Of a stretch of 64,000 nucleotides of DNA, positions 34,109 through 47,230 are shown piece after piece. Numbering within the stretch: position 1 is the first letter of the stretch; each line of letters opens with the position of its first letter. Position numbers and translations under genes: made by a program. The stretch covers positions 25,544,001 through 25,608,000 of the forward strand of contig JBHGNT010000004.1 of NCBI GenBank assembly GCA_043228905.1, in the 5' to 3' direction. This stretch comes from Azolla caroliniana (taxonomy: Eukaryota > Polypodiophyta). The notes under the pieces were generated by a model that saw only the letters and a program-made list of their open reading frames with translations, was not told the DNA's origin and did not search any database.

Positions 34109-34826
34109 TTACTTCATTAGTAGCGATATGCCAAGGTAAACCCCCTCAACTGTTGTAATATTAGATGACATAGATCTACCTTTTGTTGGGGCAACATCCC
34201 CATACCAAGTAGTTGCGAAATTTGCCAAAATCAACTTCCCTTTCAATGTACTGAGTTGTTGCGATACCCCACAAAGTCCATTCAATAAGAACCCATTTCT
34301 CACACTCCAGTTATAACACATCCCCAAATACCTAAGGTAGTCAAACACCAACTAATATGATGGGGTGGGTAGAGTTGTAACACCATCAATGTAACCTATT
34401 TAAAATTTGGCCAGAAAAGGCTTATAACAACCCAAATGGTTTTAGCAACTAGGCATGTAATGAACCTATGTTTGTCATCTTCCTCAACCACTATACAATA
34501 AAACATGTTCCATTCGAAAAATGTTCTTTGTTTTGAAGCCATCACCAAAGGAAACCCACCAATCATCACACACAAGAGAAACACCTTTGCATGAAATGGA
34601 ATATGAGATTGCCATCCCACATCTAAAACGTCGACACCATCATTTACACATCGGGTAATGCCCATGTATCCAAAATCATCTTCACTAACCAAGCTCTATT
34701 TTCAACTATCTTATGGTATACATCATTATTGTGCACCATAAATATCAATTTTCCGTTACCAAATAACCAATCTTTCCATGATTCCTCAGCCACCAACTCT
34801 GAAATTGGGGAATCTAGCCTAGGCAA
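34109..34826 (-). mobile_element. LINE remnant, post-RT and zinc-binding region
   Basis: Minus-strand frames at 34826-34644, 34692-34396 and 34351-34109 follow each other in the order expected of the C-terminal part of a plant LINE polyprotein. The middle frame reads IPFHAKVFLLCVMIGG, then KHRFITCLVAKTIWV, matching the P.K..FLW and HLF..C..A..VW signature of the RVT zinc-binding region. The frames are separated by frameshifts, so it is a relic. Confidence 0.6.
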
Positions 34827-34839
34827 TGCTAGTACTGAT

Positions 34840-35050
34840 TATCAAATATGCCCTTATGCATGTGGTATGTGAAACATACTTTGAATTGTCTGAAAGGTCA
34901 TTATTTTCCAACTTGACTCAAAGATAGCATTTCCCATAATTACCAAGCTGAGCCAAATATACCCTTATGCGTGTGGTATGTGAAATGTACTTTGAATTGT
35001 TAGAAAGTTCACCATTTTCCTACTTGACTCTAAGATAACATCTTCCATTG
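34840..35050. repeat. Two-copy tandem repeat, 111 bp unit
   Basis: CAAATATGCCCTTATGCATG at 34843 recurs at 34954 as CAAATATACCCTTATGCGTG. Both are followed by TGGTATGTGAAA and TACTTTGAATTGT segments. Confidence 0.8.
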
Positions 35051-37398
35051 AACCATGACTTCAGACTTTCTTTTCCATCCAAAGGTAATATAATTGAGGT
35101 TGGCAACACCTCTGCTACTAAAGAATTATTATCTTTTCGATACCTAAGGGGTCTCTAATTAACAATTTTGAACATCTCTCTCTCTCTAAGAAGAAAGTTC
35201 ATATTGTGACAATAAAGGTTTTGAGGGTGAGCTCTTGTGTATGACATAGAAGTCCATTAATAATTATGTTGGCATTAGGATATTACCATTGTAGATGCAC
35301 ATAGGCTAGTGTCGTTTAAGTTGGACTATGCACATTTTTCAATGTCAAAGAGCATGAAGTGTTTAGTATGCATTACGCCCTATAGGAACGATGGCAGTAA
35401 ACAACAACAATTGTTTCTTAATCACTGCTTAGAGTTGCCCATTGTCACAATATCTCCTCGGAAATTATGAGTATGTTGTGAGCTCTAGATATACTTTAAA
35501 CTTTACATATACTCAACATTGATTTGGGAAATGAAGAACAAGGAACTAGCAATTGTCATCAAATAAACACTAACATATCTCTCAATTTGATCTTGGGCAA
35601 TTACAAGTGACCTAGATATTTAACTTCAACAATGCGCACCTTTTTAAGTGCTTGTATGTGGACTTCTAATAAAAAAGGCGCATGGCAACATATCTCTAAA
35701 ATAAATATAATATTGTCTACATAGTGACTTTTCATTGAATTTTATGGAGAGAGTTGAACCAACATGTGTCAATGGCATAATGAATACTTGTTATTAGTCA
35801 GTTTTAGGAGAAAAGCGTGGATGTATGGAGGTCTACCACTACCATATTCTTAGTTACTTTTCTTGATTATGTTTTTAGTCTCGATTCTCTATGAGATATT
35901 TTCCTTATGTGTTTTGTTTATGGACATTATGGGGGAGGGGAGGGACCTACCCTTGATGTGGCTAACATTTCATTATATTATCCGAGTGTATGTATTATAC
36001 TTAAGGATCGATGTTGTGAATTGCAACTTGTTATTGTCATGTTAACAAAAAGTCTACTTTACACCCTTAGTCTACCAAATAGAACATAGATCAATTATGG
36101 CCGCAAAGAAACTAAAATCCTAAAAAAATATGACATTTATAGCGGCTACAGTAAGTAAGCCCGAAGGATGCATGATCGTTGTTAAGAATTTGGTTTCTTC
36201 CTTGCCATATGTATAGTCATGTTGCCATTAAGCATTGTGGGGGGATATACCTTAGAAGTATCACCCTATATTGATAAACAAATGAATGAAACCTAACCAA
36301 AATATTCGTTGATTCTTGTAAATTAAGCATGATAGCGAAATTTCATTTTATTAAAATTTGCAAGTGTGAGAATAACAACATTGGGTGCAATTCCATGCAC
36401 CTATCATGGTAGGTCTTTTATATTTATGAGTTATATTTGAAGTGAGCAATGCAAATATGTATACCCTAATGTGAACCAATGCATACTCTAACACACCGCA
36501 CGCTTATAGTAATATGTTATGTTTTAGAAATGATCCTCGAAACTTAAATAAACTTTGTCCCCGCATCATATTATCTGATGCCTACATCACACCTAGTAGT
36601 CATTCCAAATAAAACATCATTTACAAAACATGTAGATGGTCTAGATTGGAGTTCATGCACAACAAAATCTTTGGCTCACAATCGAGTGGGTGATATTGGG
36701 TGGCACACACACATTGTCATTGTATTGGCTCGAATAGAATGATTAGGCAAAGAGCCTAATACATGTTGGTAAAGAATCAAGGTTGGCTATCATATGTAAA
36801 ATGGATAATAAACCCATTCTCAACTAATATGGTTGATGTGACTTGTAGCCTATAGAAAGTTCATAGTAGGTGATCATCAAGTGAAGTTTTCTAAGGTGAA
36901 TATTTTAGAGCATGGTTCATGAGGGCAACTACCAAAGGCGCCCCACCATGGATGAATTGAGTTGTGTCCAGCTTTTAGAGGTGGATATTACACAAAGGCG
37001 ACGAAATGATGCTACTCACCTACAATACTCCTTCGTTCACTCTTGCCTCAAAAAGGCAGTCTAACATAAGCATGAATCCATGATCTTCCATTCATCATTC
37101 GATGGAAGACTTACGACTATTTTGATCACTAGAATTCTCCATGCGAAGCTCTTGCAATCAAGAGATGTAACTTGAATGCAACGATTACACAAGGTGACCT
37201 CCTCAAATATGGTTGAAATGGTCAAGTGACATCCAATTTAGACCACATGCCAACGTGTGAGTCTTTAGGCCACTGTTTGGCAAGGTACCAGCAACACAAT
37301 GCGTACATCCCACACATCAGACGACCAAATTAGGTTGGGGCCATGGATTGCCTAGTTGGCTGATGACAAGTCCCGACAAGGTGTGAGCCAACTATCGT
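35051..37398. other. Intergenic, no gene seen
   Basis: About 2.3 kb with no supported gene, RNA or mobile element. Confidence 0.6.
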
Positions 37399-37715
37399 AT
37401 ACATACATACATATACAACCATATATATATAATGTATACATACATACATACATACATACATATACACACCCACATACATACATATAGATACACACCCACA
37501 TACATACATACATACATACATACATACATACATACATACATACATACATACATACATACATACATACCCACATACATACATACATACATACACACCCACA
37601 TACATACATACATACATACATACATACAGATACACACCCACATACATACATACATACAAATATACACCCATATACATACATACATACATACATACATACA
37701 TACATACATACATGT
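37399..37715 (+). repeat. (TACA)n microsatellite, about 300 bp
   Basis: Tetranucleotide TACA/CATA repeat with interspersed CACACC and ATATAC variants. It opens all three frames on both strands, giving long Tyr/Cys/Met/Val or Thr/Ile/His peptides that are not genes. Confidence 0.95.
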
Positions 37716-38246
37716 ATGTACATATGTAAAGGATGAATACACATCTGAAACCAACATTGTATATGTAGAGGATAAAAGCTACTCCTATTCCTGGCCCCCC
37801 TCTGTGTTGTGCCAAGAGGTCCTCATCAGCATTTTCTTCTTCTTGTCTGCAAACCCTAGAAAGACACCAAGGCATCAGCGACAACAAGGGTTTGAAATTG
37901 AAGACGAATATGAAAGTACCCATTGAATCTTGAGCTTAGTACTTACACACTCAGATCCAAGGATTCTTCTGTATTCTAAGATTGTCAGATATGGTGCTGA
38001 GCATCGTTGCTGCCTTCCATTATTAGGGTATGAGCAGAAAAAATCAAATAAATCCATCCCTTGATTTCTGCTCCAGACGTGTCTAGGGTTAAGGTTTACA
38101 TTAAAGAGACATAAAGAGGCAGGGTTAATAGAAAAGTTTAGAGTTAGAGTGATAGTTAAGGTTGAAGTGAGGATTAGAATTAAGGCTTGGGCTAGGGTTA
38201 GGGCGTTACATCCAATCCAAGATAAAGGAAGAGAGAAAGACGGCCC
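37716..38246. other. Upstream region of the Tubby-like gene
   Basis: No coding signal. GGGTTAGGG-type motifs occur near 38192-38203, shortly before the start codon. No clear TATA box was found. Confidence 0.45.
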
Positions 38247-41200
38247 ATGCCTATGAGAAGATTTTTACCACGAGACATAGCAAAGATATTTCACTTGAAA
38301 TTCTGGGTTTGCTCTAGTGAAGAAGAAGATTCCTTGAAAAAGGAAACTAAAACCAATGGAGATTCAGAGGTCTTTCCTGTACTGGGATCCATGGATGTTT
38401 CTTCTCATCAGAGGAACTGTTGGGCAAACTTACCTCCAGAGATATTGAGAAGTGTAATAATGAGAGTGGAGATGGCTGATGGCTCGTGGCCATCCCGTAA
38501 AGATGTTGTGGCTTGCTCAGCCGTTTGCAAAACATGGAGATGCATTACAAAAGAACTTGTTAAGACCCCCGAAGAATCTGGAAAGCTTACATTCCCCATA
38601 TCCCTCAAACAGGTATGCTTGTCCTTACTCCCTGACTGAAGATAATGTTTGAAGGTATCCTGTTAATGTTTGAAGTGTTACTATGATAATTATTTAAAAG
38701 CACAGTGATATATTGTTGTTTTCTCTCTTCTGTTTGCGATTTCTATTGTTTTTATTTTCTTTGTAGTAGGAATCGGGTTTTTAGCCATTAACCATATATC
38801 ATTTGTGAGCTCTTGTCTCCAATCAGTCCTATTGAAAGAGATCCATTGAAATACTCTTCCATTTCAAGTTGGTTATATAAGGCTTGGGTTTAGTGAGACG
38901 GTAGACAATGGTCTTATCTGTCAACCCGTTTTCCCTGATTATTCCCAAGGAGAAGTGATCATAAATGTCATTGAAAGACTATATTTCTAGTTTGTCATGG
39001 TATAAAGATGAAAATGTCATTTTCGCAAAGTCTTTCTGCCTTATGACACACTATGGTTTACTGATATGTTCAACAGTGATCCATATAGCATTAGTCGTCT
39101 ATGATTCCTAGGTAAGACAAATAATGTAATCCATTCAAATGCTCTTTCAGTTTCTATTTAGATATATCAAGACAAAGAAGACTAGCTTGGCAATGTCTCT
39201 CAGCCTTTTTCACGGTGCAACCTTGGGGAGTTTCCAGACACTTGTTCACATAGATCCATGTTTTCTCTGATAAGTCTCAAGGAGAAGTGATTATGAATTC
39301 TATTGGATGCTCTTCCCATTTCTTGTCGATTATGCACTCAGGTCTTTTGAGATGGAGGGAAGGCTTGGTGTTTGTAAGATGGCCAACAATGACCCATATA
39401 TCATTTGTTTCTTGAGAGTCCAAGAAAGCGGAAGATAAAATACATTGAAATACCTGCTTTATTTCTAGATGGTCATGCTAGGCTTGGGTTTTAGGGTTTA
39501 ATGAGGTAGTCAACAATGACCTATATATAGCTTCCTGTCATCCTTGAGGAAATTCATTGAAATACTCTTCCATTTCCTGTTTGGTTTATGAGGAGATCAG
39601 GTTGGATAGATTTTCTTTCAGCCTAAGTGACTTGGCATTGAAGATGGTATATCTGTTGGTAAGGGAATGTCCCATATAGCATTGTGTTCTTGTTTACCCC
39701 TAGCAAGCCAGTAATGCAATCCATTGAAATACTCTTCTAATTCTAGTCATGTATTTGGGAGATTATGTTCGTAATGTCCTAGGCCACCTAGTAATGAATT
39801 CTATTGTAAATATAGTTCTATTTCAAGTCAAATATAAAGGAGAACATCTGGCAAGGCCATGGCAATTTATTTTTAATTTGTTGTCTCATGGTTTTGTAGC
39901 CTGGACCTCGAGATAGGGCAATGCAATGTTTCATAAAACGAGATAAGACAAACTCCATGTTTTATCTCTACCTGGGTCTGACACCAGCAAGTAAGTTTTC
40001 TTTGTTTCCTGCATTTAATGTTATTCATAAATAAAGGATTTATGCATATGATTCGTGTTGCATATAAGATTCAATTATACTTCTCTTTCTTTAATATTAT
40101 AACTTATGATATAGAGACTACAAATTGAACATTTAGTATTTGATTATTTCATAACGCAATTAAATCTTAATTCAAAATCCGCACTTTCTGATCCCCCAAT
40201 CAATACACACACATCATACATGTGCACGTTATGAGCATTTTGCTCATTGTCTATTTGATGGACAGCACTCATTGTTGAGAACAGCAAATTCCTCCTGGCG
40301 GCTCGCAAATATCGGCGTACCTCAAGCATTGAGTACATAATATCTCTGAATTCGGATGATATCTCAAGGGGTAGCAACACATATGTCGGGAAACTAAGGT
40401 TCAAATCTTTCTTATTTGATTCCATTATAAAATTTATATTCTCTTTTGGGGAATTGGCTGCTATTTTAACTGCCAACTTATGTCTTACAAAACAAGGACG
40501 TAAACAAGAGGGTCAAACCCACAACCCTTATTAAATTTGTATTCATTACTCTCATATTCATTTTTTCCCTTTTGTGTCTCATTCTCTTATGTAGATCCAA
40601 CTTCATCGGGACCAGGTTTAAAATATATGATATATACCCACCAGATAATGAAGCAGTCATGTCAACAAGCAATGGATCATTTCGGTGCTTGGGATCCAAA
40701 CAAGTGTGCCCCAAGGCACCTTTTGGCAATTACAACATTGCACAAGTTGCGTATCAATTAAATGTGTTGGGTTCACGAGGTCCCAGGCAAATGGTTTGTA
40801 CATTCCATTCCATTCCAATGTCTTCCATAGAAACAGGAGGTCATGCACCCACACCCATTGAGCCGTACTATAGTCACACCAACAATCCTTCTATTTGTGA
40901 TCCTTATCTCGGGTCACTATCCAAAGTGGATAACAAAATGAAAGCAAAAAATCATAGGGGTGGTGCTCCTCTGGTGTTGAAAAATAAGTCTCCCAGGTGG
41001 CATGAGCAATTGCAATGTTGGTGTTTGAACTTCCGAGGTCGTGTCACCGTTGCATCGGTGAAGAATTTTCAGCTCGTGGTGGCTATCGAGCCTGGAAACA
41101 TTGCGATACCCCAGTGTGAACATGACCGGGTCTTGTTGCAATTTGGAAAGATTGGGAAAGATATCTTCACAATGGATTACCAGTATCCACTCTCGGCGTA

Positions 41201-41255
41201 CCAAGCTTTTGCAATCTGTTTGACAAGTTTTGGTACAAAGCTAGCATGTGAATAG
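38247..41255 (+). CDS. Tubby-like F-box protein (TLP), four exons
   Basis: Exons 38247-38612, 39900-39990, 40266-40398 and 40595-41255. All introns are GT..AG and phases agree (0, 1, 2), giving 416 residues. An F-box (about 57-105: [18 protein letters not shown], then [12 protein letters not shown]) is followed by the linker [12 protein letters not shown] and the tubby domain from [16 protein letters not shown], through [57 protein letters not shown] and [19 protein letters not shown], to the typical C-terminus TKLACE. In plants such proteins tether to membranes through phosphoinositides, and the F-box links to SKP1 in SCF ubiquitin ligases; roles in ABA and stress responses are known. The loop after [10 protein letters not shown] is shorter than in some relatives. 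The start ATG is the first in frame. Intron 1 is 1,287 bp and full of diverged repeats. Confidence 0.93.
38839..39830 (+). repeat. Seven diverged repeats inside TLP intron 1
   Basis: A phrase like CCATTGAAATACTCTTCCAT recurs at about 38841, 39130, 39301, 39441, 39553, 39719 and 39801. It is often followed by TTTCAAG/TTTCTAG and sometimes by GGCTTGGGTTT and a CAACAATGACC phrase. Spacing varies from about 80 to 290 bp. Confidence 0.7.
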
Positions 41256-41870
41256 AGCTTCTGGAGGGTTGCTAGACTTGACCTCGATGATGGTGTTGAG
41301 TATTTAGGCCTCTACTTGGATGTATTAGTATAATTAACTTGCTAAAGGTCAACTTACTGATGTGAATGTATGTATAAAAAATTTCCCTAGCTTAGTGTTC
41401 CCCATTGGTTTGGAAAACTTGCAAGTTGTTGTATACGGATTTTCAGTTTGAACATTTGTTTAGTCTATGATAAGTTTGTTTTTATGTCACCCAATTTCAG
41501 AAGAGAGACAATTGGGCATCTTTAATGAAGACTTCAAATTGAAGTGCCATTATTAATTTGTACTTTATTTATGTCTGATATAGGTAAAGATAAATACATA
41601 ACAAAAAATGTAAGTGTCTTTCCAAATAGGCATATTTGACACCATCTTGAAGAAATATATGATCATTTATGTTTAATCTTCTTCTACTTCATTGATATGT
41701 ATTTGCAATCTGCACCTATAATGGCCATATTTTTTATGTCACCTTAGATGATCAATCCATATAATTGCCAAACTCTATGTAGAATACAAGCTTATCATTG
41801 CAGACAAAATGATCAATTTTATAATACTTGTTTTATGATTCTTCATGATTTGAGAGTATGCTATGCGTAA

Positions 41871-42190
41871 CCTTCTAGTACTACCATGACAACGTAAATG
41901 CGTATGTTGTAGCTTGTCATGGCAACAAACATATCTTGTGTTATGTAGTAGGTCAACAAAAACCTAAAAAGAATACTTGTTCTTAAGTAGGTAAATTTTG
42001 AGCATCTCAAAGACCCTAGTCACATGTATGCTTAACCTTCTAGTACATTGTACTACCATGACAACCTAAATGCTTATGTTGTAGCTTGTCATGGCAACAA
42101 ACATATCTTGTTTTACGTAGTAGGTCAACAAAAACTTAAAAAGAATACTTGTTCTTAAGTAGGTAAATTTTGAGCATTTGAAAGACCCGC
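41871..42190. repeat. Two-copy tandem repeat, about 165 bp unit
   Basis: CCTTCTAGTA at 41871 and CCTTCTAGTACATTG at 42036 begin two similar units that share TGTTGTAGCTTGTCATGGCA and TTCTTAAGTAGGTAAATTTT. Part of the unit appears again near 42322. Confidence 0.75.
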
Positions 42191-44001
42191 AATATACAAA
42201 AAGACCTTGCCTAGACAATAGATTTACATCTATCATGATTCATACCTAATGAACCCTCAGTTTTGCAGTTAGGCACTTTTATATAATTTCACCCTTCAAT
42301 TGAATGCCATCCATGGTAAATGAGTTCTTAAGTAGGTAAATTATATTAAAAATCGAGCATCTCAAAGACTCGAAAATACATAAAGACTCTGCCTAAACAA
42401 TAGATTTATATCTCTTGTAACAATTGAACCCATAGTTTTGCAATCAAGCACTTTTATGGTCAAATGTCATCCATGGTAATGATATATTATACTATCCATA
42501 GGGGAGAGTAGAAGATGAGTGTGTTTAAACATTTGAAACATAAGCAGCATAAACATGTTTCTTTAATAGCTTGCTATGGTTTTGGTTGAACCTTAAGCCA
42601 TTATTCACCAGAGTACACCACATGGACATTATTACAATCTATCACTTCTTCTCATTCCATCTATCATGCTCCTTGTGTATTTTCCCATGTCCCAAATTGA
42701 AATTTATTGAGCCCTACATAATATTGATTGGAAGCATACATTCCATGACAACATGTACTAATTGATACAGTATGAATTTTATTGTTGCTTTGCTTTTTAG
42801 TAGTACTATATGCCCATAACATTTGATATGAATGCAAGTCCTTCAATCCATTTGGGTTGTCATGTGACTAATTTACATCACACCTTTTGAAAGCTCATTA
42901 CATTAGAAGGTAAATGAAGTAGAAAATAGCTTGTGAACATTCAATTGGTGAGTTGATTCTTGTATTTTCTTCAATCAATGTCAAATGTTCCAAGATTCAA
43001 TACCATATATTTGCTAGATGCATGCTCACACAATATGATTGCAGTGTGTATTGTGACTACAAATTCACAAAAGTCTGATGGAGACCCCATCCAATGGTAT
43101 TACACAATAATGATCGTAGTGCTAAAAGTTTTATGCAAGGCTAAATTAATATTTATGCATTCCTTAAATACCCATGAAGTGTTCTTTAGTAGTTTATCTG
43201 TTTGAGCTAATGTTGTAGATGTTTTTTGCTATGAAGATGCGAAGGTTTAGGTAATCAATTATGTTGGAATATGAGAGCTTAGAGGAATGAATTTTTCTTC
43301 ATTTGATTTAGTACTGACCCAAATTTCAGTAAAAAATGGTGATGTTGAATCTACAATATGAAATGAGATTATCTAACACATCGAAATTATGGTTCCTATT
43401 GTTTTGACTAAATATTCAATTTCTTTGATATATTCAAAATCCATGAAATGCGATTTATGACCAACACTAAAAACGATAGTTGCATAAATGGAGCATTTTT
43501 CTTTCAAATAATTTTGGGAGGACATTATGTCTGTCAAATTGCATTCCTTTATATTAGAATGACATCTTATCTCCTTATTTTTCAAAGATGTTATGCAATC
43601 ATGGCTTCCATTTGTTGTCACTCACAAGCATCATTTGTGAGGGAATGCATTCTCTCAAGTTTAATAAATCAAAGGATCATTAGTCCTTTTTCTCATATAG
43701 TAGTTTGAGCTTCCACATGCACATATATTCCATCCAATGGCCCTACAAATTAGGATATCAATAGCTTTAGCATCCGAAATTATGAGTGGTTTCATAACAA
43801 CCACATGCATAATGGGTGGTTCCACATATTTATCCTAAAGTGTCACTTGTAACCACATGTTAGACTTCTACTTTCTATAGATGTATTTGTAACTTTTCCT
43901 TTTATTAAGTTCATTGTGACTTATACCTACATTTTACAAGGTATATACTCTACAAATATTAATCGTGTCATGGAAGAAATGTAGATTAAAACAAGTATGA
44001 A

Positions 44002-44004
<3 letters not shown>

Positions 44005-44040
<36 letters not shown>
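44005..44040 (+). repeat. (GT)18 microsatellite
   Basis: Uninterrupted GT repeat of about 18 units. Confidence 0.95.
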
Positions 44041-44042
<2 letters not shown>

Positions 44043-45275
44043 GGGAGCACAATCATAGTCGTATGCATTAGGTTACGATTTGCTTCATCATACTTTTCTA
44101 TGGAGTGATTTGCTCAAACATGCTTTTGGTATTTGGTAAAACAACAAGCTTGGTGAGGATTGGTTGAAAAATCTTCATGGATCTTCAATCTCATACAAAT
44201 GCTAGTATCCATGGCTAGACATTTTTATGGTGTCACATGTCATTTTTGGGCTATGCTAGATAAATGATAGATACTTATTAACTGCTCAAAAATATAATTA
44301 ACTTGTTTTGCAAAATGTGGATAAACAATTCCTATATGCTTTCGAATTAAGTTTAGTTGGGTTGCCCTAGGTGGCTGTTTCTGTCAATGGCTCCTGATAT
44401 TGTACATGGGATGTAAATATGTAGGTACAACTGATAAAAGAGTGCATTTGGACGAGTAGAGATGGTATAAAATGGGGTTTGTTTCAATTTTGTTGGGGAT
44501 AAGGGCCGTGTGAGTTTTGCTGGGGTTTTTTTTTGTTGGTTTTGAAGTTGTTCCTCCGTGTTGTATATATTGATCCCATTGTGTATTCCAGCGAAATAAC
44601 AATGAGGAAGTTTACCTATGCATTGCACATAACAATTGAGTATGCTGAGATTTATAAACATGAAAAATGGCAAACAAGAGAAAGTCAAGACTCGTTAGCA
44701 TATAAAGTTCTTCTTCTAAAGAATCCTTGAATCATCGCGTCAAAATATGCACACAAATATGTTTAAAAAAAGTCTAAACATGAAAAGCTAACAAGACTAC
44801 AAATTAACAAGTATTGTCAATACAAAATGTAGCTTCAACTAATACTGATCCTCCGTCCAACATTGCTTGGGAACCATTGTCCAATGCAATGTCGAAGTCC
44901 ATGGATTGCAAAGGAGTGCTAAGCAGCTTAGAATTGGTTAGGATATTGGAAAACACCACAATGGGATCGTCTAATTGTTGAATTCCTTGAGTCGTTTTCA
45001 ATTAGCTCAAAACCTTGGGTTATTTATTAGAAGCAATGCTTAGCATACTCAAAACTTGCCAAAGTCTTCACTAAATCTTTTAAGCTATTTCTAAAATGGC
45101 ATGAATCATTGGTGGATTGGCATTCTTATGTCAGTTTTGTAGAAATATTTTACAACAAGTTTGATTGTGAAACATCTTAAGGTATATATCATGATTTGCA
45201 TCTTATAAATATATGATTTTGTATTATGAAGGCATATCTGATAAAATATTGCAAATGCTTCCATGTCGACAATAT

Positions 45276-45420
45276 AAATATACGTCTCATGGCATGCTTA
45301 TTATGGAAGTAGATATACCTCTCATGGCATGCCTATTATGAAAGTAGATATACCTTTCATGACATGCTTATTATGCAAGTAGATATACGTCTCATGACAT
45401 GTCTACTCTACAATAGATAT
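45276..45420 (+). repeat. Four-copy tandem repeat, 35 bp unit
   Basis: TACGTCTCATGGCATGC at 45281 recurs at 45316, 45351 and 45386 with a constant 35-bp period and few changes. Confidence 0.85.
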
Positions 45421-46567
45421 TGACAATGCCTTCAATATTCTCCAATGGGATTACATAAGATAAGTTATGGGCAATTTAATCCTTAGGAATAAGTTTGTAA
45501 TTTTATTATTATTTGTTCTTCTAGGGTAGCCAATCTAAGTATATTTTGAATGAGTTGATAAGTCACCTATTGTAAAATCAACTAAGATATACAATTGTTC
45601 TTTGGCAACACTTTTCCAAACCAAAGAATGCATTATGATTTGCTAAGCGTAGCGGGTTTATGCAAGTGCTCTTCTTTAGCTACAAAATTGCCAATACTTT
45701 TTAGTGAGCCAAACATTCCATTGGGGACCAAAAGTTTGATTCCTAATGAAATTATTTGGCATCTTAGATATCCTCTAGTTTGTCACGAGTGTTGAGCAAT
45801 AGAGAACTATCAAGCATATTGGATTCTAAAGATTAAACTTAAGACTCAATATTGGAAATTAGTGGCTAGGTCTATGCAAGTATCATATATTGGTGATATA
45901 GTTTATAGCTGATTTTTTGGACCTATATTGTTTGGCTAACAAAGCATATTCAAGAACTTCAAGATTGACATCCTTTAATAGTTTTGGAAAATTAAAAAAA
46001 ACTAGAATAGTTTCCTTAATTGCATCTTGAGTGTTTGTGTATATGTCACAACCAATGGGGTTCTAAATATCTTGAATATACAATGTGTACATATTGGCTT
46101 AAAAAGCAAATTTCACTACTCAAGTGTTGGGCTTAATAACAACCTTGAACATACATACATATATAGTTGTGGTATGGAATGATCTTAAGAAAAAGTTTCC
46201 AGAAGTTGAAAGTGTACTTTTTGAATGTTGTTTTTTGCTATTGAGAAGGTAAAATCCTTTCTTAACGATTTGGAAAAACAAAATGATGAAACATCTCGAC
46301 TGTGCAAGAATGAATGGTAATCAAGGTAATTCTATGATGCTTGAAAGTATTCATTAGGTCATTGCCCTTTTCAAGGTTGTTTGAACTCAATCACAAATTA
46401 TTGGAAATATACTGGTTCATGATGCATTCTACATATTCTAAAAATTCTACGTATTCTACGTATTGTACGTATTTAACAAGTATTTATCATTTCAAAAAAT
46501 ATTCTCTTTATTTTGAAAAAAAAAGCTTTCAATTTTAAGAAGTATTTAACGTATTTTACAAGTATTC

Positions 46568-46822
46568 TACACGTATTCTAAGTATTTCATAGGAAGTCCA
46601 ATCTTGGGTTCTTTGTGAGTCCCTTGAGTGCTTGATCCTTGTTGTTGTAGTGATACAATAGTCGCTTCAAGTTGTTGTACCCGTAACGTCAGTTCCTCGT
46701 GTTGTTGTTGTTTTTCTAAAGCTATTTGTTGAAGATCCCCCAACAGACGGTGATTTTCTTGTTCTATTGCTACAAACTTCTCTTTTAAGCACTCAAGCTC
46801 CGAGAAAACAAATTGGTATTCC
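46568..46822 (-). pseudogene. C-terminal fragment of a coiled-coil protein, cut by a gypsy LTR
   Basis: On the minus strand the frame is open from the gypsy LTR border (46822) to a TAG at 46568-46570, 84 codons without an ATG near the border. It reads YQFVFSELECLKEKFVAIEQ, continues as a Glu/Gln/Leu-rich heptad segment (ELTLRVQQLEATIVSLQQQ), and ends with a hydrophilic tail. The insertion seems to have separated it from its N-terminal part, which is not in the window. It resembles the coiled-coil tails of plant transposon-encoded proteins, but the parent cannot be identified. Confidence 0.55.
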
Positions 46823-47196
46823 TGTTAACTCTTAGGGCCGGACAATGGCCTAACACAGGGTGTCTACGGAAGACACTTCACCAAAGGGTGTTACGGCAAC
46901 CGGATTAGACTCAACGCTTAATCCGACTTAATTAAGTTACTAAGCATGATCGTCTTTCATAATCACACGCGTGAGATATAACAATTAAGACAGAACGGCA
47001 ATTACACAGAGAGATAACAACGCTAAGCTTTTATTAATTAACCGCTATTCATTACATTGTATCCGGGCCTTTAAATAGGTTTCCGGTCTGTATTACAAAA
47101 CGGTGCCATCCGCACCTGTTCGGGATCGGTCCGGATCCAGAATGGCATACCGATTCCGGTCCGTCCGTCCACACTCATAGCTTAATTACAACCACA
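46823..47196 (-). repeat. 3' LTR of the gypsy element
   Basis: On the minus strand it runs from TGTGGTTGTAATTAAG to GAGTTAACA (TGT..ACA ends), preceded by the purine-rich AAGTAGTAGGAA. Within it, in the right order, are a TATTTAAA TATA-like box (about 47078-47071) and AATAAA (about 47036-47031). Only one copy is present, so the borders rest on these signals. Confidence 0.65.
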
Positions 47197-47230
47197 TTCC
47201 TACTACTTAAATAACTCTCCGTTTCTCACT

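Larger units (their letters stand above)
41256..46567. other. Intergenic with tandem repeats, no gene seen
   Basis: About 5.3 kb without a convincing gene. It holds the repeats listed at 41871-42190, 44005-44040 and 45276-45420. A short stretch near 46170-46210 (VWNDLKKKFPEVE) faintly resembles copia gag, but is too short to call. Confidence 0.5.

Noticed and set aside
37330-37923. Overlapping 120-200 codon frames on both strands
   Set aside because: All come from the TACA microsatellite, which has no stop in any frame.
38180-38205. Interstitial telomere repeat
   Set aside because: Only a few imperfect GGGTTAGGG-like units. It is better seen as a telo-box-type promoter motif.
40144-40476. 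Minus-strand 110-codon open frame
   Set aside because: It covers exon 3 of the Tubby-like gene on the opposite strand. The plus-strand exon has clear tubby-domain sequence and splice sites.
45276-45420. Could the regularly spaced repeats be a CRISPR array?
   Set aside because: The repeats are contiguous 35-bp tandem units without spacers, in a plant nuclear context.
46170-46270. Copia gag piece (VWNDLKKKFPEVE)
   Set aside because: Too short and followed by stops. No other retroelement part is in register nearby.
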